A stretch of DNA of 15,383 nucleotides from Comamonas sp. lk (GTDB lineage Bacteria; Pseudomonadota; Gammaproteobacteria; Burkholderiales; Burkholderiaceae_C): NCBI GenBank assembly GCA_945898105.1, contig CAMDHL010000020.1:1-15383 (forward strand). Reading direction: 5' to 3'. How positions within the stretch are numbered: the first letter of the stretch is position 1; every line of letters begins with the position of its first letter. Positions 14,026 through 15,383 of this stretch are shown piece after piece. The notes below the pieces were generated by a model. That model was not told the origin of the DNA. It saw only the letters and a list, made by a program, of their open reading frames with translations, and ran no database searches. The translations under genes and the position numbers were made by a program.

Positions 14026-14982
14026 GTGAGCACCCGATTCCAAAAACCTTTGGCCTATGCCAGCCTGGCACTGAGCATGACCCTGGTGGGTGTGTATGTG
14101 GCCCTGTGCAAACCACTGGTAGCCGTCATTCCGGTTTTTCTATTGGCATGGATGCGCTTTGGCATTGCTGCAGTGGCCATGGCATCCTGGATCAAAAAGC
14201 CCGCCGATGAAGCGCCGATCGACCGGCGCACAAGAGTATTTTTGTTTTTGGAATCTTTCTTGGGGAATTTTCTTTTTTCCATTTGTATGCTTTACGGTAT
14301 CAGCATGACCAGCACCGTCTCGGCAGGTGTTATTTTGTCGGCCATCCCGGCCACATCGGCCTTGATGGGGTGGTATTTTCTGAAAGAAAAAATGAATGGG
14401 CGCATGTGGCTATCGGTAGCGTTGGCCGCCACGGGTCTGGCGCTATTGACGCTGGCTAAAGCCCCGCCCCATAGCCCGGACGCTGCGTCGACCGAGGCCC
14501 CAGTGAACATGCTCTTGGGCAATCTGCTGGTGTTTGGCGCGGTGCTATGTGAATCAGCGTTTGTGGTGATCGGCAAACGCCTTTCCGCCACCATCAGCCC
14601 CAAGCGCATTGCGGCCATCATCAATCTAAACGGCTTTGCCCTGTCCACTCCGATGGGCCTGTACGTCGCCTGGCAATTTGATTTTGGAGCGGTCAACATT
14701 ACGGCCTGGGGCCTGCTGGTGTTTTATGCGTTGGCCGCCAGCGTCTGGATGGTATGGCTTTGGATGACCGGGCTCAAAACCATACCCGCCTCGCAGGCCG
14801 GCGTGTTTGCGGTGATGCTACCGCTGACCACCGCCCTCATTGGTATTGTCGGCTTTGGCGAAAGCTTCAGCGCACTGCAAGCGCTAGCCTTTGGATTGGC
14901 CTTGCTCAGCCTAGTCTTGGCGACACTGCCATCAGGCCCAAACCTTGGCCTGCCAAATCAAACCAAAAACACAACGGCTTGA
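14026..14982 (+). CDS. EamA/DMT-superfamily transporter
   Basis: A 318-residue integral membrane protein of the drug/metabolite transporter superfamily with two EamA repeats, at about residues 10-142 and 163-300, totalling about ten membrane helices. The internal sequence SAIPATSALMGWYFLKEKM (first repeat) and the matching AVMLPLTTALIGIVGFGES (second repeat) are the conserved helix regions of EamA proteins. The start is GTG at 14026. It is the only candidate start between the upstream stop at 13948 and the first helix, and it has no clear ribosome site. Members export or import amino acids, purine and other metabolites, so substrate cannot be read from sequence. Its divergent position next to agmatinase makes a polyamine-related substrate conceivable, which is inference only. 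Confidence 0.85.
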   Translation: MSTRFQKPLAYASLALSMTLVGVYVALCKPLVAVIPVFLLAWMRFGIAAVAMASWIKKPADEAPIDRRTRVFLFLESFLGNFLFSICMLYGISMTSTVSAGVILSAIPATSALMGWYFLKEKMNGRMWLSVALAATGLALLTLAKAPPHSPDAASTEAPVNMLLGNLLVFGAVLCESAFVVIGKRLSATISPKRIAAIINLNGFALSTPMGLYVAWQFDFGAVNITAWGLLVFYALAASVWMVWLWMTGLKTIPASQAGVFAVMLPLTTALIGIVGFGESFSALQALAFGLALLSLVLATLPSGPNLGLPNQTKNTTA

Positions 14983-15313
14983 GCATTCAAAACATTGGGC
15001 GGTACGCATCGGACCATGAAATGCGCGGCGACCAAAATGGCGAGACACCGGAGGTAAAACGCCAAAATCGCTACGCAACTGGCGTGAAAAACAGTCGCAA
15101 ATACCCGTCTTGGGGCTGGTTTTTGGCATGAGTTGAGCAATTTAAGGGCTTGATAAAGGCTTTAGAGGGCTAAAAAAACACAAGAAATTAAGACACCAAG
15201 AGGAAAAATTCGGTTTTCCCCTTTGAAAGCGCTAATTTCTCCAGTAGCATCCGCCTGCCCAACATAAAGTTTATGGTTGGCAATCAACTAACCCCTTGAA
15301 GGACCACCTCACA
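14983..15313. other. Intergenic region before the histone-like gene
   Basis: This 331-base stretch has no supported gene; short frames here lack coding character and ribosome sites. At 15087-15124 an imperfect hairpin (AAAAACAG pairing with CTGGTTTTT with one bulged G, and an inner CCC/GGG) ends in a T run and could be a weak terminator for the EamA gene. The stretch 15131-15310 is AT-rich and must carry the promoter of the next gene, but no clean -35/-10 pair stands out. A small GGAAAA/TTTTCC dyad lies at 15202-15219. Confidence 0.4.
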
Positions 15314-15383
15314 ATGGCAACTGCAAAGAAAGCGCCCGCTAAAAAAGCGGCTCCCGCAAAAAAAGCAATCACTAAATCCGCTC
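15314..15383 (+). CDS. Lys/Ala/Pro-rich histone-like protein, N-terminus only
   Basis: The gene runs off the right edge after 23 codons, MATAKKAPAKKAAPAKK followed by AITKSA. AAGGA lies ten bases before the ATG. Such AKKAPAKK repeats are found at the N-terminus of extended HU-family proteins and of histone H1-like DNA-binding proteins in Burkholderiales. The part seen is a basic, probably disordered tail that would bind DNA; the folded domain that would identify the family lies outside the window. It is probably unrelated to the polyamine genes. Confidence 0.65.
   Translation, partial: MATAKKAPAKKAAPAKKAITKSA

Noticed and set aside
15087..15124. Possible terminator after the EamA gene
   Set aside because: The stem has a bulge and is interrupted by a long inner loop, and it lies over 100 bases after the stop; mentioned in the intergenic entry but too weak for its own call.
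15202..15219. GGAAAA/TTTTCC dyad upstream of the histone-like gene
   Set aside because: Six mostly AT pairs in an AT-rich stretch; easily expected by chance and no T tract follows.
1..15383. Search by eye for CRISPR arrays, tRNAs, IS ends, phage or toxin-antitoxin genes
   Set aside because: No regular repeat-spacer pattern, transposase-like frame or tRNA-like cloverleaf was noticed; the region reads as ordinary metabolic chromosome.

Overview
The window looks like part of a betaproteobacterial chromosome, probably order Burkholderiales and perhaps family Comamonadaceae. This rests on the family affinities of the predicted proteins: an outer-membrane barrel resembling DUF3138, a Lys/Ala/Pro-rich histone-like N-terminus at the right edge, and PuuA/PuuB/SpuC-type enzymes beside a Pot-type transporter. 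No rRNA or other taxonomic marker is present, so the assignment is an inference. I saw no phage, IS, CRISPR or tRNA signal.

Twelve consecutive genes lie on the minus strand and form a polyamine locus. In transcription order (right to left) they are: agmatinase (speB, 12996-13922), gamma-glutamylputrescine oxidase (puuB, 11649-12956), gamma-glutamylputrescine synthetase (puuA, 10198-11565), putrescine-pyruvate aminotransferase (spuC, 8731-10125), a lipoprotein-type polyamine-binding protein (potF copy 2, 7495-8637), a permease pair (potH/potI copy 2, 5619-7411), a second, conventionally secreted binding protein (potF copy 1, 4347-5477), the only ATPase (potG, 3168-4313), a second permease pair (potH/potI copy 1, 1404-3163), and an outer-membrane barrel protein cut by the left edge (1-1353). 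On the plus strand a divergent EamA/DMT-family transporter (14026-14982) and the first 23 codons of a Lys/Ala-rich histone-like protein (15314-15383) close the window.

Read as a pathway, the locus could take polyamines from outside the cell to central metabolism. The barrel may let them through the outer membrane. The two binding proteins would capture them and the PotH/PotI channels, powered by PotG, would import them. Agmatinase makes putrescine from agmatine. Putrescine is then either glutamylated (PuuA) and oxidised (PuuB), or transaminated directly (SpuC). The later enzymes (PuuC-type dehydrogenase, PuuD-type hydrolase) and a regulator (PuuR-type) are not in the window.

The points most worth a second look are: two SBP-permease sets with one ATPase; a strong minus-strand terminator immediately after potF copy 2, with a perfect TATAAT upstream of that gene, which would make this binding protein a separately expressed unit; the lipobox and altered ligand-pocket residues of potF copy 2; hairpins at every gene boundary from puuB to potH copy 2; and an outer-membrane barrel of unknown function at the end of the series.
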